A DNA stretch of 42,287 nt, from positions 1-42,287 of the forward strand of contig CADBFE010000010.1 in NCBI GenBank assembly GCA_902793845.1, read 5' to 3'. The DNA is from an uncultured Lachnospiraceae bacterium. GTDB lineage: Bacteria; Bacillota; Clostridia; Lachnospirales; Lachnospiraceae. Below, piece by piece: positions 16,467 through 26,081 of the stretch. The translations under genes and the position numbers were made by a program. The first letter of the stretch is position 1, and each line of letters starts with the position of its first letter. The notes under the pieces are model-generated. The model worked only from the letters and a program-made list of their open reading frames with translations, searched no databases and was not told where the DNA came from.

Positions 16467-17352
16467 TTCACTTTTTTACTGCATAGGTCAGGGTATAAAG
16501 AGTACGTTTAAAAACAAGTGGTTTACTCTTGCGTCTATAGCGACGATCGGAGCCTGCCTCTTTCTTTTCGGTATCTGTGTGGCCCTGGTCCTCAATGTGC
16601 AGAATATGGTAGAGACAGCAGAGCAGGGTGTCGTGGTCACCGTATTTTTTGATGACGGTCTCCCTGATGAGAGAGTACAGGAAATCGGCAATATGATACT
16701 GGCTCATACAGCAGTTGACCATACCGTGTTTGTATCAGCTGATGAAGCATGGGACAGCTTCAAGACAGAATATCTCGGAGAGTATGCAGACGGATTTACG
16801 GAAAATCCCCTTGCCGATTCGGAAAACTATCAGATATACATGAATGATGTATCGAGACAGGCAGAGCTTGTTGCATATCTTGAGTCCATAGACGGTGTAC
16901 GCAGAGTAAATAAATCGGAACTCACTGCGGACTTTTTCAGTGGAGCGAACTCTCTTATCACCTATGTATCAATGGGCATTATCGGTATCCTTTTGGCTGT
17001 ATCGGTATTCCTCATCAGCAATACGGTTATGATAGGTATTACTGTCAGAGGTGAGGAGATTTCCATCATGAAATACATCGGAGCCACAGACTTTTTCGTC
17101 CGTTCTCCGTTTGTGATAGAAGGTATGATAATCGGAGCTGTGGGAGCACTCATCCCCCTCGCGATCATTTATGTCCTTTACAACAAGGCTATTGATTACG
17201 TGATGAGATGGTATTCCGGATTCAGCTCGGTAGTAACATTCCTTCCGGTCAATGCAGTATTTTATTATCTGATACCTGTTTCGGTAGGACTCGGAATAGG
17301 TATAGGTTTTCTCGGAAGTTTTCTGACCGTCAGAAAACATTTACATGTTTAA
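16453..17352 (+). CDS. ftsX: FtsX, cell-division ABC transporter-like membrane subunit
   Basis: A 299-residue FtsX: N-terminal SLFYCIGQGIKSTFKNKWFT, first membrane segment at about 22-45, an extracellular domain (about 50-165: VVVTVFFDDGLPDERVQEI ... YLESIDGVRRVNKSE) that contacts the hydrolase, then three C-terminal membrane segments with the conserved VRGEEISIMKYIGATDFFVR coupling region. It transmits FtsE ATP turnover across the membrane. It overlaps ftsE by 14 bases, showing tight coupling, and is followed 18 bases later by an EnvC/PcsB-like M23 hydrolase that is its likely partner. Confidence 0.96.
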   Translation: MRIISSLFYCIGQGIKSTFKNKWFTLASIATIGACLFLFGICVALVLNVQNMVETAEQGVVVTVFFDDGLPDERVQEIGNMILAHTAVDHTVFVSADEAWDSFKTEYLGEYADGFTENPLADSENYQIYMNDVSRQAELVAYLESIDGVRRVNKSELTADFFSGANSLITYVSMGIIGILLAVSVFLISNTVMIGITVRGEEISIMKYIGATDFFVRSPFVIEGMIIGAVGALIPLAIIYVLYNKAIDYVMRWYSGFSSVVTFLPVNAVFYYLIPVSVGLGIGIGFLGSFLTVRKHLHV

Positions 17353-17370
17353 TACGGGAGATGACAGATT

Positions 17371-18645
17371 TTGTTTAAGACAGATTTGAAAACAATTGCA
17401 GACAGGGCGGTAAAGTGCTTTAGCCTGTGCGCTATGGTTGGGATCATGGTTCTCATCCCGGGAAACATGGCTAATGCTGCAGATTCCGCGTCATCAAATC
17501 AGGTAAATGAAGACGAGATAGCTGCGCTCCAAAGCTCGATCAGTTCAAGAACCCAGCAGATAAACGATCTGAACAGTCAGAAGACGAGCATTCAGAACCA
17601 GAAATCAAATGTACAGAGCATTATAAACAGTCTCCAGACAAGCAAGGGAGAGCTCACATCATATGTGGCTGAGCTTGATCAGGAACTGGCCGGCATACAG
17701 TCAAATATCGATCTTTATAACGGACTCATAGAGGAAAAGGAAGCTGAGATAGCCCAGACCACACTTGAGCTTGAGGAAGCTGAAGCTGTGACGGAGGCTC
17801 AGTATGAGGCCATGAAGACCAGGATAAAATTCATGTACGAATCGGGAAATACCATGTACATGGAGCTTTTGTTTACGGCAAGCTCTTTTGGAGACATGTT
17901 AAACAAAGCAGATTATATAAATGAACTGGAGTCATACGACAGAGCTATGCTCGTCCAGTACCAGCTGACAGTGGAAAATACCCTGACTATCAAGGAAGAG
18001 CTTGAGGCAGAGCAGGCAGTCCTCGATGCTGCTAAGGAAGCTGCCCAGGAGGAAGCTGACAACATGGATGCCCTCATCGCCGAGAAGGAATCGGAGATAG
18101 CGGGCTACAATGCGGATATATCAGACCAGCAGGCGATAATGGCGGAGTATGATGCGATGATCGCTGCGGAGCAGGCAGAGATAGCCGCACTTGAGGAAGC
18201 TTTAAAGGCTGACAAGGATGCCCTGGCGGCAGCTACATCAGTCAGCTACTATACATCAGGTCAGTTTGTATGGCCCGCACCCAGTTATACCCGTATTTCT
18301 TCGGAGTTTGGATGGAGAACACATCCCATATTCGGAACACAGAAATTCCACAGCGGACTTGATATGGCGGCACCGGGCGGATCGCCTATCCTCGCTGCAT
18401 GTGAGGGTACGGTTACGGCAGCAGGCTATTCAAGCTCGATGGGCAATTATATCTATGTGGACCATGGCGGCGGACTCTCCACTGTATATATGCATGCATC
18501 AGCTATTTATGTATCAAAGGGCGATCATGTAACAGCCGGTCAGCAGATCGGCGCAGTGGGATCAACGGGATGGAGTACCGGTAATCACCTTCATTTCAGT
18601 GTCCGTCTGAACGGAGAATATGTTAATCCCTGGAATTACCTGTAA
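17371..18645 (+). CDS. EnvC-like M23 (LytM) peptidoglycan hydrolase with coiled coil
   Basis: A 424-residue exported protein. A signal peptide with hydrophobic core at about 17-30 ends ANMANA-AD. Residues about 45-290 are a long Gln/Glu/Ala-rich coiled coil (QINDLNSQKTSIQNQKSNVQ; EAEIAQTTLELEEAEAVTEA). Residues about 300-424 form an M23 LytM domain with metal ligands in HSGLDMAAPGG and HLHFSVRLNG, so the metal site looks intact (unlike E. coli EnvC). The plan matches FtsEX-controlled EnvC, PcsB or CwlO-type factors that split septal or side-wall peptidoglycan. The start is the TTG at 17371 with GGGAG 10 bases upstream; no ATG lies in frame before the signal peptide. It is in the ftsE-ftsX operon, followed by ctpA. 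Confidence 0.92.
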   Translation: MFKTDLKTIADRAVKCFSLCAMVGIMVLIPGNMANAADSASSNQVNEDEIAALQSSISSRTQQINDLNSQKTSIQNQKSNVQSIINSLQTSKGELTSYVAELDQELAGIQSNIDLYNGLIEEKEAEIAQTTLELEEAEAVTEAQYEAMKTRIKFMYESGNTMYMELLFTASSFGDMLNKADYINELESYDRAMLVQYQLTVENTLTIKEELEAEQAVLDAAKEAAQEEADNMDALIAEKESEIAGYNADISDQQAIMAEYDAMIAAEQAEIAALEEALKADKDALAAATSVSYYTSGQFVWPAPSYTRISSEFGWRTHPIFGTQKFHSGLDMAAPGGSPILAACEGTVTAAGYSSSMGNYIYVDHGGGLSTVYMHASAIYVSKGDHVTAGQQIGAVGSTGWSTGNHLHFSVRLNGEYVNPWNYL

Positions 18646-18659
18646 GGAGCAGATATAAA

Positions 18660-19919
18660 ATGAATAAAAAAAGTTTTTTAGCAGGTTTACTGTCGGGAAT
18701 ACTGATAACAGTATTTTTATGTGCGATGTTTATCTGCGCAAGGATCCTTTATCTGAACAGTCAGGAGAATAAACAGCGAAATACCATTATTGATAATGCG
18801 CTGATGCTCGGTGAATATGCAGAAAACAACGGGGTCGATTCTGTCCTCTCCGACGATGAGATGCTCAGAAAAGTGATGGCCATTGAGACTATTGTGGATG
18901 CATACTTCATAGAAGATATTGATGAGAGCGTGATAAAGGAAGGAATATATGACGGCATCATGGCTTCCCTTGGAGATAAATATGCCGACTATTATTCTGC
19001 AGATGAGTTTACCGAAATAGCCCAGAGCAATGAAGGTATTTACTACGGAATAGGTGCTTACCTTCAGATGGACGATACATACGGATATCCCAAGGTAACG
19101 GGTATCATCAAGGATTCTCCCTCATCTGAGACTGATCTGCGTGTGGATGATTACATCTATATGGTAGACGGAGAGGACGTCCAGGGTCTTGAACTGTCCG
19201 AAGTAGTTGCAAAGATCCGCGGTGATGAGGGCACGACTGTTAATCTCACGGTTGTGAGAAGAGCGACGGGAGAGGAAATAGAGATACCTGTTGTGAGAGG
19301 CAAGGTCGAGAGCCCTACCGTTAATTACGAAAAGATAGAGGACGGTATAGCATATATACAGATCACGGAATTTGACGAAGTCACAGTGAGCCAGTTTTCA
19401 GAGGCACTTAATGAGGCGTATGCTGACGGTATGGAAGGCCTCATCCTCGATCTGCGCGGCAATCCGGGTGGATCCCTGCCGGCTGTAGTTGATATCGCCG
19501 GACAGCTCCTGCCCAAGGGCACTGTAGTTTATACCATGGACAAGTACGGTAAAAAGACAGAGTATCCGTCTGCAGGAGGCAATGAGATACAGGTACCCAT
19601 GGTTGTCCTCGTAAACGGCGGATCAGCCAGTGCATCTGAGATACTTGCAGGTGCCATAAAGGATTATGGCAAAGGATACCTGCTTGGTACGACTACTTAC
19701 GGAAAGGGTATCGTCCAGAGAGTCATCGGACTTAATGACGGATCGGCAGTGAAGCTTACTGTCAGCCATTATTACACACCTCTTGGAAATGATATCCACG
19801 GTGTAGGTATAGAGCCTGATGAGGTCCTTGAGTTTGATGTGGATGCATATCTTGAGGATATCGAAAATGACAACCAGCTCGACAGAGCCATAGAGATAAT
19901 CAAAGAAGATATTAAATAA
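18660..19919 (+). CDS. ctpA: S41-family C-terminal processing protease (CtpA/CtpB)
   Basis: A 419-residue membrane-anchored serine protease: N-terminal hydrophobic segment (about 6-30), then YDGIMASLGDKYADYYSADE, a PDZ domain (about 120-200: GIYYGIGAYLQ ... VDDYIYMVDGEDVQGLELSE) and the S41 catalytic core (YIQITEFDEVTVSQFSEAL, LILDLRGNPGGSL, NGGSASASEILAGAI, TTYGKGIVQ). The catalytic serine is S324, the general-base lysine K349 and the supporting glutamine Q353, with the family's 25-residue Ser-Lys spacing. These proteases trim extracytoplasmic proteins; next to an M23 hydrolase, turnover of that hydrolase is a plausible job. Last gene before the terminator at 19934. Confidence 0.95.
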   Translation: MNKKSFLAGLLSGILITVFLCAMFICARILYLNSQENKQRNTIIDNALMLGEYAENNGVDSVLSDDEMLRKVMAIETIVDAYFIEDIDESVIKEGIYDGIMASLGDKYADYYSADEFTEIAQSNEGIYYGIGAYLQMDDTYGYPKVTGIIKDSPSSETDLRVDDYIYMVDGEDVQGLELSEVVAKIRGDEGTTVNLTVVRRATGEEIEIPVVRGKVESPTVNYEKIEDGIAYIQITEFDEVTVSQFSEALNEAYADGMEGLILDLRGNPGGSLPAVVDIAGQLLPKGTVVYTMDKYGKKTEYPSAGGNEIQVPMVVLVNGGSASASEILAGAIKDYGKGYLLGTTTYGKGIVQRVIGLNDGSAVKLTVSHYYTPLGNDIHGVGIEPDEVLEFDVDAYLEDIENDNQLDRAIEIIKEDIK

Positions 19920-19933
19920 CTAATTTTACGGAT

Positions 19934-19968
19934 AAAAGAGCAGACTGTATCAGGCTGCTCTTTTTGAC
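19934..19968 (+). terminator. Rho-independent terminator of the ftsEX operon
   Basis: AAAAGAGCAG (19934-19943) pairs perfectly with CTGCTCTTTT (19955-19964), followed by a T. The A-run/T-run symmetry may make it bidirectional. Confidence 0.92.
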
Positions 19969-20003
19969 AGTTATTTTTTCAAATTAAAGTTGGAGAAAAG
20001 ATT

Positions 20004-22328
20004 ATGAACGATATCATTATAAAAACCAGAAATCTTACAAGCGAAGGAAAACTTTCCGAGGCTGAGGAATACCTTAACTCCTGCTATAAAAAAGCAAAGG
20101 AAGAAGGAAATGATTACACGCTCTTAACTGTGTTAAATGAGCAGGCAGGTTTGTACCGTGATATGGGAAAACATGGCAAAGCAGTTTCCTGCTGCCTTGA
20201 ATCAGAAAAAATTCTTGAAGAAAAGGGCGTAATCAACACAAAAGAAAGGGCAGCTTCCCTGCTGAACCTGGCCAATGCTTACAGAGCATCGGGGGATGCG
20301 GATGAAGCTTACGAGGCTTACAAAAAAGCATTATCAGTAATTGAGATATGCGGAGACGACAATCTGTACTCAAGCTATTACAACAATATGGCACTGCTGC
20401 ATCAGACAGCGGACAGGTTTGATGATGCAGCAGACTGTCTTGAAAAGGCACTCCGTATCGTGAGAGATGAAATGCATGATGAGATCAGATGTGCAATAAC
20501 TGAGACAAATCTGGCAGGCACATATTTAAGGCTTAAGAAAAAAGAAGAGGCAAAAGCAAATCTACTTGACGCTCTTAAAATATTCGGAGGCAGGACACCG
20601 TCTGATTTCCATTACAGCGCTGCCCTCTCTGCCATGGGAGACTTAAGTCTTTTAAACGGAGAGTTTGAAAAGAGTGTGATGTATTTCGAGATGGCACTCT
20701 CTGAGATAAAACTTCATATGGGAGAAAACGATTTTTACAAAATCGTCTCTGATAATCTGGATAACGCATACGAGATCCTGGCCAGAAAGAAAAGGTCAGA
20801 GGGTGAGGAGTGCACAAAGGAAAGTCTCAGAAATGTTAAGGGACTGGACCTGTGTGAAAAATATTACAGGGCATTTGGAGAGCCTGTTATAGAAAAGAAT
20901 TTTGGAAGTATACTGGACTATATTGCATGTGGTATGGCGGGAGCAGGATCCGAATGTCTCGGATACGATGATGATATCTCACCGGATCACGATTTCGGAC
21001 CGGGCTTTTGCATTTTCATAAATGATAATGTGTCTGAGGAAGATGAAAAGCGATTAAAGAAAATGTACGAACTCCTGCCAAAATCATTTATGGGAAAGGA
21101 ACGGCTCGAGACAGTTGAAGGCAGGGGCAGAGTCGGTGTAATCAGGGTAAAAGACTTTTTAAAGAGCGCCACCGGTTTTGACCATGTCCCCAAAGGCCCG
21201 GCTGAGTGGCAGTATACCGTTGATGAAAATCTGATCACTTTTGTAAACGGCAGGATATTTACCGACAGGTCAGGCTTTATGGGCATGCTCCGTAAGCATA
21301 TTAAGAAGGATCAGCCGGCCTATGTCCATTTGAAAAAATTAAGTATCCAGCTGGAACTGATGGCAAAGCACGGTCAGTACAGTTTTGAGCGGGCCCTTAA
21401 GAGATCTGATCTGACGGCGGCATTTATCGCAAAAGGCGAATTTTTAAAGGCGACAATGCGGGCAGTTAATCTGATGAACAGTAAATATGCTCCCTACGCA
21501 AAGTGGCTCCGCCGCTCCCTCGATGATATAAGCGGAACGGATAAAATAAAAAAACTGATCGACAAACTGTCAAAATCTGCCGTTTCAGAGAAAGATATCT
21601 CTGTCATAGAGGAGATATGCACATTGGTTAGAAACGGCCTTAAATCAAGGGGCCTCGCATATTCGGATGAGACTTTCCTGAAAGTTCAGGCCTATGAGAT
21701 ATCGGCACTGGCCATGAGGACACTTACGGCAGACCGTATCGTTGATCTTGAGTGGGACCTCTTTGACAAAGTTAAAAACGAGGGAGGCAGAGCGGACTGT
21801 CAGGACAATTGGGGAACCTTTTCGGTAATGAGGAGAAGCCAGTATTATACATGGCCGGAAGAACTGCTGACCACTCTTTTGGCAGACTTTGAAGAAAAAA
21901 CGAAAAACGGCAGAAATGTTATCACGGAAAAATACGGATACATGATGGAATCTACCGTTCCCGATGAATTCAAGGAGATAAAGGATAAACTCCCTGAAAT
22001 ACCGGAGCAGAAGAAACAGGTAATGGAGGCTATCATCGGTATACAGGTAGGCTGGATGGAGGAGTTTGCAAAAGGTCATCCAAAGATGGCCACAAATGCC
22101 AGGGCCATACATACCAAGGATGATACGCCTTATATGACATCTTATGAGACATATCTTAGGGGAGAACTGTCCACATATGATGATGAGACACTTAAGATGT
22201 ACGGTCAGTTCATAGTGACTCTTTATAATAACGGAGAGAATCTTGCAGAAAAGATCATGACCATCACATCATATTATTACGGATACGAGTCAGTGGAGGC
22301 GTGTGAAAAAGCGTTAAGTAAACTGTAA
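20004..22328 (+). CDS. TPR - DUF4037-like nucleotidyltransferase - DUF4125 fusion protein
   Basis: A 774-residue soluble protein in three parts. Residues about 1-275 are tetratricopeptide repeats (AASLLNLANAYRASGDADEA; YYNNMALLHQTADRFDDAAD). Residues about 285-560 carry AGAGSECLGYDDDISPDHDF followed by GPGFCIFIND, an acidic active-site signature that matches DUF4037, thought to have a nucleotidyltransferase fold, plus a helical tail with YAPYAKWLRRSL. Residues about 570-774 match DUF4125 (DLEWDLFDKVKNEGGRADCQ, RRSQYYTWPEELL, EKYGYMMEST). The function is unknown; the acidic cluster suggests a metal-dependent nucleotide chemistry and the TPRs a partner-binding role. It stands alone between a terminator and the K+ channel gene. 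Confidence 0.8.
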   Translation: MNDIIIKTRNLTSEGKLSEAEEYLNSCYKKAKEEGNDYTLLTVLNEQAGLYRDMGKHGKAVSCCLESEKILEEKGVINTKERAASLLNLANAYRASGDADEAYEAYKKALSVIEICGDDNLYSSYYNNMALLHQTADRFDDAADCLEKALRIVRDEMHDEIRCAITETNLAGTYLRLKKKEEAKANLLDALKIFGGRTPSDFHYSAALSAMGDLSLLNGEFEKSVMYFEMALSEIKLHMGENDFYKIVSDNLDNAYEILARKKRSEGEECTKESLRNVKGLDLCEKYYRAFGEPVIEKNFGSILDYIACGMAGAGSECLGYDDDISPDHDFGPGFCIFINDNVSEEDEKRLKKMYELLPKSFMGKERLETVEGRGRVGVIRVKDFLKSATGFDHVPKGPAEWQYTVDENLITFVNGRIFTDRSGFMGMLRKHIKKDQPAYVHLKKLSIQLELMAKHGQYSFERALKRSDLTAAFIAKGEFLKATMRAVNLMNSKYAPYAKWLRRSLDDISGTDKIKKLIDKLSKSAVSEKDISVIEEICTLVRNGLKSRGLAYSDETFLKVQAYEISALAMRTLTADRIVDLEWDLFDKVKNEGGRADCQDNWGTFSVMRRSQYYTWPEELLTTLLADFEEKTKNGRNVITEKYGYMMESTVPDEFKEIKDKLPEIPEQKKQVMEAIIGIQVGWMEEFAKGHPKMATNARAIHTKDDTPYMTSYETYLRGELSTYDDETLKMYGQFIVTLYNNGENLAEKIMTITSYYYGYESVEACEKALSKL

Positions 22329-22371
22329 AATAAAGGCATTTTGTGGTAAAATTTATATTCGGAGTAGTGTC

Positions 22372-23379
22372 TTGAAAAAGATTAAAAACAGAGTTTTTAC
22401 AATTATAGAAATCGGTGAAAAGGGAGATACGGTCAGCAATTTATTTGATTATTTTATAATGCTGGTCGTATTTGTGAATCTTGCAGCTTCTTTTTACTCG
22501 ACATTTGACGAGTCGGCACCTTATACCAATGTGATAGTGACCATAGAGTATGTCACAGCGATCATATTCAGTATTGAGTATGTCCTCAGGTTCTGGACAG
22601 CAGACCTTCTGTATCCGGGGAGCGGCATGGTAAAGAGCAGACTTAAGTTTGTTTTCTCATTTTACGGCATTGTAGATCTGCTCTCTTTTGCACCTGTATT
22701 TTTACCGGGAGTATCAATAGGCGGAGGTCTTATGGCAATCAGACTCCTAAGGACACTCAGAATGCTGAAACTGTTCAGGATCAATTCACAGCTTGATGCA
22801 TTTGGTGTGATCACCGGAGTATTAAAAGAAAAGAGGGATCAGATACTCTCATCCATCAGCCTCATTGTGATACTCATGCTGGCAGCGTCCATGGGTATTT
22901 ATTCTCTTGAACATGATGCCCAGCCGGAGCAGTACAGCAATGCTTTTTCAGGACTCTGGTGGTCTGTATCAACCATGCTCACCATAGGCTACGGTGATGT
23001 ATATCCCGTCACGATAGCCGGCAAGATTTTTACGATCATTATTTCATTCCTGGGCGTAGGTCTGGTGGCTATACCTACCGGTATCATAAGCGCAGGATTT
23101 GTCGAATATTACTCAGACCTTAAGTACAAGGAACTCTACGGGGATGAAAAGGCTCTCATGCTCTACGAGGTTGAGATCAGGGATAAACATGAATGGGTCG
23201 GAAAACAGATAAAGAATTTAAATATCTCAAAACAGGAAATAGTTGTCTGTATCGAGAGATCCGGAGAAAAGATAATACCGAGGGGCCAGACTGTAATAGA
23301 GAAAGGCGATATCGTATATATCTTTGATAAAGAGCAGGATGGCAAGGTCGGTACCATTAATATCAGGAAAACAATATAA
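22372..23379 (+). CDS. Voltage-gated-type potassium channel with RCK C-terminal domain
   Basis: A 335-residue six-helix Kv-type channel. S1-S3 lie at about 20-115, an arginine-rich S4 is IRLLRTLRMLKLFR, and the pore loop WWSVSTMLTIGYGDVYPV has the TIGYGD selectivity filter. After S6 (TIIISFLGVGLVAIPTGI) a cytoplasmic tail ends in a TrkA-C/RCK-C-like domain (EVEIRDKHEWVGKQIKNL ... IPRGQTVIEKGDIVYIF), likely a ligand-controlled regulatory piece. The start is a TTG at 22372 with GGAG seven bases upstream. It lies 43 bases after the TPR gene and 18 before udp; there is no visible terminator to separate it from udp. Confidence 0.93.
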   Translation: MKKIKNRVFTIIEIGEKGDTVSNLFDYFIMLVVFVNLAASFYSTFDESAPYTNVIVTIEYVTAIIFSIEYVLRFWTADLLYPGSGMVKSRLKFVFSFYGIVDLLSFAPVFLPGVSIGGGLMAIRLLRTLRMLKLFRINSQLDAFGVITGVLKEKRDQILSSISLIVILMLAASMGIYSLEHDAQPEQYSNAFSGLWWSVSTMLTIGYGDVYPVTIAGKIFTIIISFLGVGLVAIPTGIISAGFVEYYSDLKYKELYGDEKALMLYEVEIRDKHEWVGKQIKNLNISKQEIVVCIERSGEKIIPRGQTVIEKGDIVYIFDKEQDGKVGTINIRKTI

Positions 23380-23397
23380 AACGAGGAGGGTTACGTT

Positions 23398-24180
23398 ATG
23401 GCAATGCAAAACTATTCGGGGGAAAAGGATCTGCAGTATCACCTTCAGATAAGACCCGGGGATGTAGGTAAATATGTGATAATGCCGGGAGACCCGAAAA
23501 GGTGCGCAAAGATCGCAGAATATTTTGATGATGCAAAACTGGTGGCAGATTCAAGAGAATTTGTGACATACACAGGTTATCTGGACGGTGAAAAGGTCAG
23601 CGTCACAAGTACGGGTATAGGCGGACCGTCTGCATCCATCGCTCTTGAGGAACTCGTCAACTGCGGTGCGGATACATTTGTGAGAGTTGGTACATGTGGC
23701 GGTATAGAGATAAATGTGTGCGGCGGAGATGCCGTCATCGCAACAGGTGCTGTCAGAAATGAAGGTACGAGCCGGGAGTATGCTCCCATAGAGTTTCCTG
23801 CCGTTGCAGATATAGAAGTGACAAACGCACTTATTAAGGCAGCTAAAAAACTTGATTTTACATACCATGCAGGTGTGGTTCAGTGCAAGGATGCTTTTTA
23901 CGGACAGCACTGTCCGGAGAGAATGCCGGTGAGCTACGAGCTCTTAAATAAATGGGAAGCATGGAAGCGCCTCGGTGTAAAAGCATCGGAGATGGAGTCG
24001 GCAGCCATATTTGTAGCCGGAGCACATTTAGGCGTCAGATGCGGGTCGGTATTTCTCGTAGTCGGCAATCAGGAGAGACAGGCCCTCGGCATGGAAAACA
24101 ACATCTGCCATGATACGGAGGGTGCGATCAGGATCGGCGTGGAAGCCCTCAGGATAATGATTGCGGAAGATAAAAACTGA
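23398..24180 (+). CDS. udp: Uridine phosphorylase
   Basis: A 260-residue nucleoside phosphorylase I family enzyme that cleaves uridine (or another nucleoside) with phosphate to base and ribose-1-phosphate. It shows [20 protein letters not shown] with the phosphate-binding GDPx[31 protein letters not shown] with the RVGTxG motif, QCKDAFYG and the ribose-binding [10 protein letters not shown]. The Udp assignment over purine DeoD rests on the overall pattern and the partners; substrate preference is not proved. It starts a nucleoside catabolic cluster: deoB follows 23 bases and deoC one base later. A GAGGAGGG ribosome site precedes the ATG. Confidence 0.9.
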   Translation: MAMQNYSGEKDLQYHLQIRPGDVGKYVIMPGDPKRCAKIAEYFDDAKLVADSREFVTYTGYLDGEKVSVTSTGIGGPSASIALEELVNCGADTFVRVGTCGGIEINVCGGDAVIATGAVRNEGTSREYAPIEFPAVADIEVTNALIKAAKKLDFTYHAGVVQCKDAFYGQHCPERMPVSYELLNKWEAWKRLGVKASEMESAAIFVAGAHLGVRCGSVFLVVGNQERQALGMENNICHDTEGAIRIGVEALRIMIAEDKN

Positions 24181-24203
24181 CAATATTTTAAGGGGTAAAT
24201 AAT

Positions 24204-25409
24204 ATGGGTTACAAAAAATATAAAAGAGTATTTCTCGTAGTTCTCGACTCACTTGGTATAGGTGCCATGCCCGACAGCGAAAAATACGGTGATGTGGGCG
24301 TCGATACATTCGGTCATATTGCAGAGAAGATGATGAGCGAAGAGGGCAGGTTTGACATCCCCAATCTTGTGAAGCTTGGCATAGGCAATCTCCATGATAT
24401 GGAGGGAGTATCAAAGACAGGTGCTCCCCTTGCAAAATACTGTGCCTTAAAGGAGAAGAGCCTCGGCAAGGATACCATGACCGGTCATTGGGAGATGATG
24501 GGACTTTATATCACAAAACCGTTTCAGACTTTTACCGACACAGGCTTTCCAAAGGAACTCATCGATGAGCTTGAAAAGAGGACAGGCAGAAAAATCATAG
24601 GAAACAAGAGTGCATCCGGTACGGTTATCCTGGATGAACTCGGAGAACAGGAAATTAATGAGGGTAAACTGATCGTCTATACATCGGCTGATTCTGTTTT
24701 ACAGATATGCGGTAATGAAGAGACGATGGGAGTTGATACTCTCTATAAATACTGCGAGATAGCCAGAGAACTCACCATGAAGGATGAGTGGAAAGTCGGC
24801 AGGGTAATAGCGAGACCCTACACGGGAAAGAAAAAGGGCGAGTTTGTCAGAACCGCCAACCGTCACGACTACGCATTAAAGCCAACGGGTTTAACGGCAT
24901 TAAATGCCTTAAAGGACGGGGGCTATGACTGTATCAGTATAGGCAAGATAAATGATATCTTTGTGGGTGAAGGCATCACCGATGCATATAAATCAAAATC
25001 ATCTGTCCATGGTATGGAGCAGACAATAGATGAAGCGAAAAAAGATTTTGAGGGTATATGTTTTACAAACCTTGTTGATTTTGATGCGCTGTGGGGACAC
25101 AGGAGAAATCCTATAGGGTATGGCAAAGAGATAGAGAACTTTGATAAAAAGCTCGGAGAGCTGTTGCCGCTTCTTAAAGAAGACGATCTGCTGATACTCA
25201 CTGCTGATCACGGCAACGATCCTACATATACGGGAACGGATCATACAAGAGAAAAGGTTCCGTTTATCGCATATTCTCCTTCATATAAGGAGGGAGGTGC
25301 CCTTAACGAGCAGGACACATTTGCAGTTATCGGAGCTTCGATAGCAGACAATTTCGGAGTTGAGATGCCGGAAGGTACCATAGGCCATTCCATTTTAGGA
25401 GATATATAA
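24204..25409 (+). CDS. deoB: Phosphopentomutase
   Basis: A 401-residue DeoB of the alkaline-phosphatase superfamily, converting (deoxy)ribose-1-phosphate to the 5-phosphate. Metal ligands and the active threonine appear in [18 protein letters not shown] and [13 protein letters not shown]; further marks are [32 protein letters not shown] and [20 protein letters not shown]. Full length with no defects. It takes the sugar phosphate released by the phosphorylase encoded just upstream and feeds DeoC. Confidence 0.97.
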   Translation: MGYKKYKRVFLVVLDSLGIGAMPDSEKYGDVGVDTFGHIAEKMMSEEGRFDIPNLVKLGIGNLHDMEGVSKTGAPLAKYCALKEKSLGKDTMTGHWEMMGLYITKPFQTFTDTGFPKELIDELEKRTGRKIIGNKSASGTVILDELGEQEINEGKLIVYTSADSVLQICGNEETMGVDTLYKYCEIARELTMKDEWKVGRVIARPYTGKKKGEFVRTANRHDYALKPTGLTALNALKDGGYDCISIGKINDIFVGEGITDAYKSKSSVHGMEQTIDEAKKDFEGICFTNLVDFDALWGHRRNPIGYGKEIENFDKKLGELLPLLKEDDLLILTADHGNDPTYTGTDHTREKVPFIAYSPSYKEGGALNEQDTFAVIGASIADNFGVEMPEGTIGHSILGDI

Positions 25410-25410
25410 G

Positions 25411-26055
25411 ATGACAAAAGAAGAAATATTATCAAGAGTCGACCACACATTATTAAAGCAGACATCCACCTGGGAACAGATAAAAAAGATACTCGATGAG
25501 GGCATGGAAAATCATACGGCAAGTGCCTGCATCCCTCCGTGTTTTGTAAAGAGAGCAAAGGAATATGTGGGAGACAGACTGCCCATCTGTACAGTCATTG
25601 GCTTTCCAAACGGAAACGTCACTACGGCGGTAAAGGTGTTTGAGACAGAGGATGCTGTAAAAAACGGAGCCGACGAGATAGACATGGTCATCAATATCGG
25701 CCTTGTAAAGGAAAGGGATTACAAGGCTGTCCTTGATGAGATTAAGGAAGTTCGGAAAGCGTGTGGCGGAAAACTGTTAAAGGTGATTATCGAGACATGT
25801 CTTTTGACGGAAGAAGAAAAGATAAAGATGTGTGAGGTGGTCACAAAATCAGGAGCCGATTATATAAAGACGTCCACAGGTTTCTCAGAAGGCGGAGCGA
25901 CATTTGAAGACGTGGCATTAATGAGAAAGCATTCGGGACCGGAACTTAAAATAAAGGCAGCAGGCGGTATAGCGACAGTACAGGATGCAGAAGAGTTTAT
26001 TAAGCTCGGGGCCGACAGACTGGGGACATCGAGGCTGATCGCACTGTTAAAATAA
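25411..26055 (+). CDS. deoC: Deoxyribose-phosphate aldolase
   Basis: A 214-residue class I aldolase splitting 2-deoxyribose-5-phosphate into glyceraldehyde-3-phosphate and acetaldehyde. DeoC marks: [57 protein letters not shown], the Schiff-base lysine in [12 protein letters not shown] (K153) and [20 protein letters not shown]. The ATG is one base after the deoB stop, with the ribosome site AGGAG inside deoB, so the two are coupled. It ends the udp-deoB-deoC cluster. Confidence 0.97.
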   Translation: MTKEEILSRVDHTLLKQTSTWEQIKKILDEGMENHTASACIPPCFVKRAKEYVGDRLPICTVIGFPNGNVTTAVKVFETEDAVKNGADEIDMVINIGLVKERDYKAVLDEIKEVRKACGGKLLKVIIETCLLTEEEKIKMCEVVTKSGADYIKTSTGFSEGGATFEDVALMRKHSGPELKIKAAGGIATVQDAEEFIKLGADRLGTSRLIALLK

Positions 26056-26081
26056 ACGGCAGAGTAGAAAAGGGGAAATTT

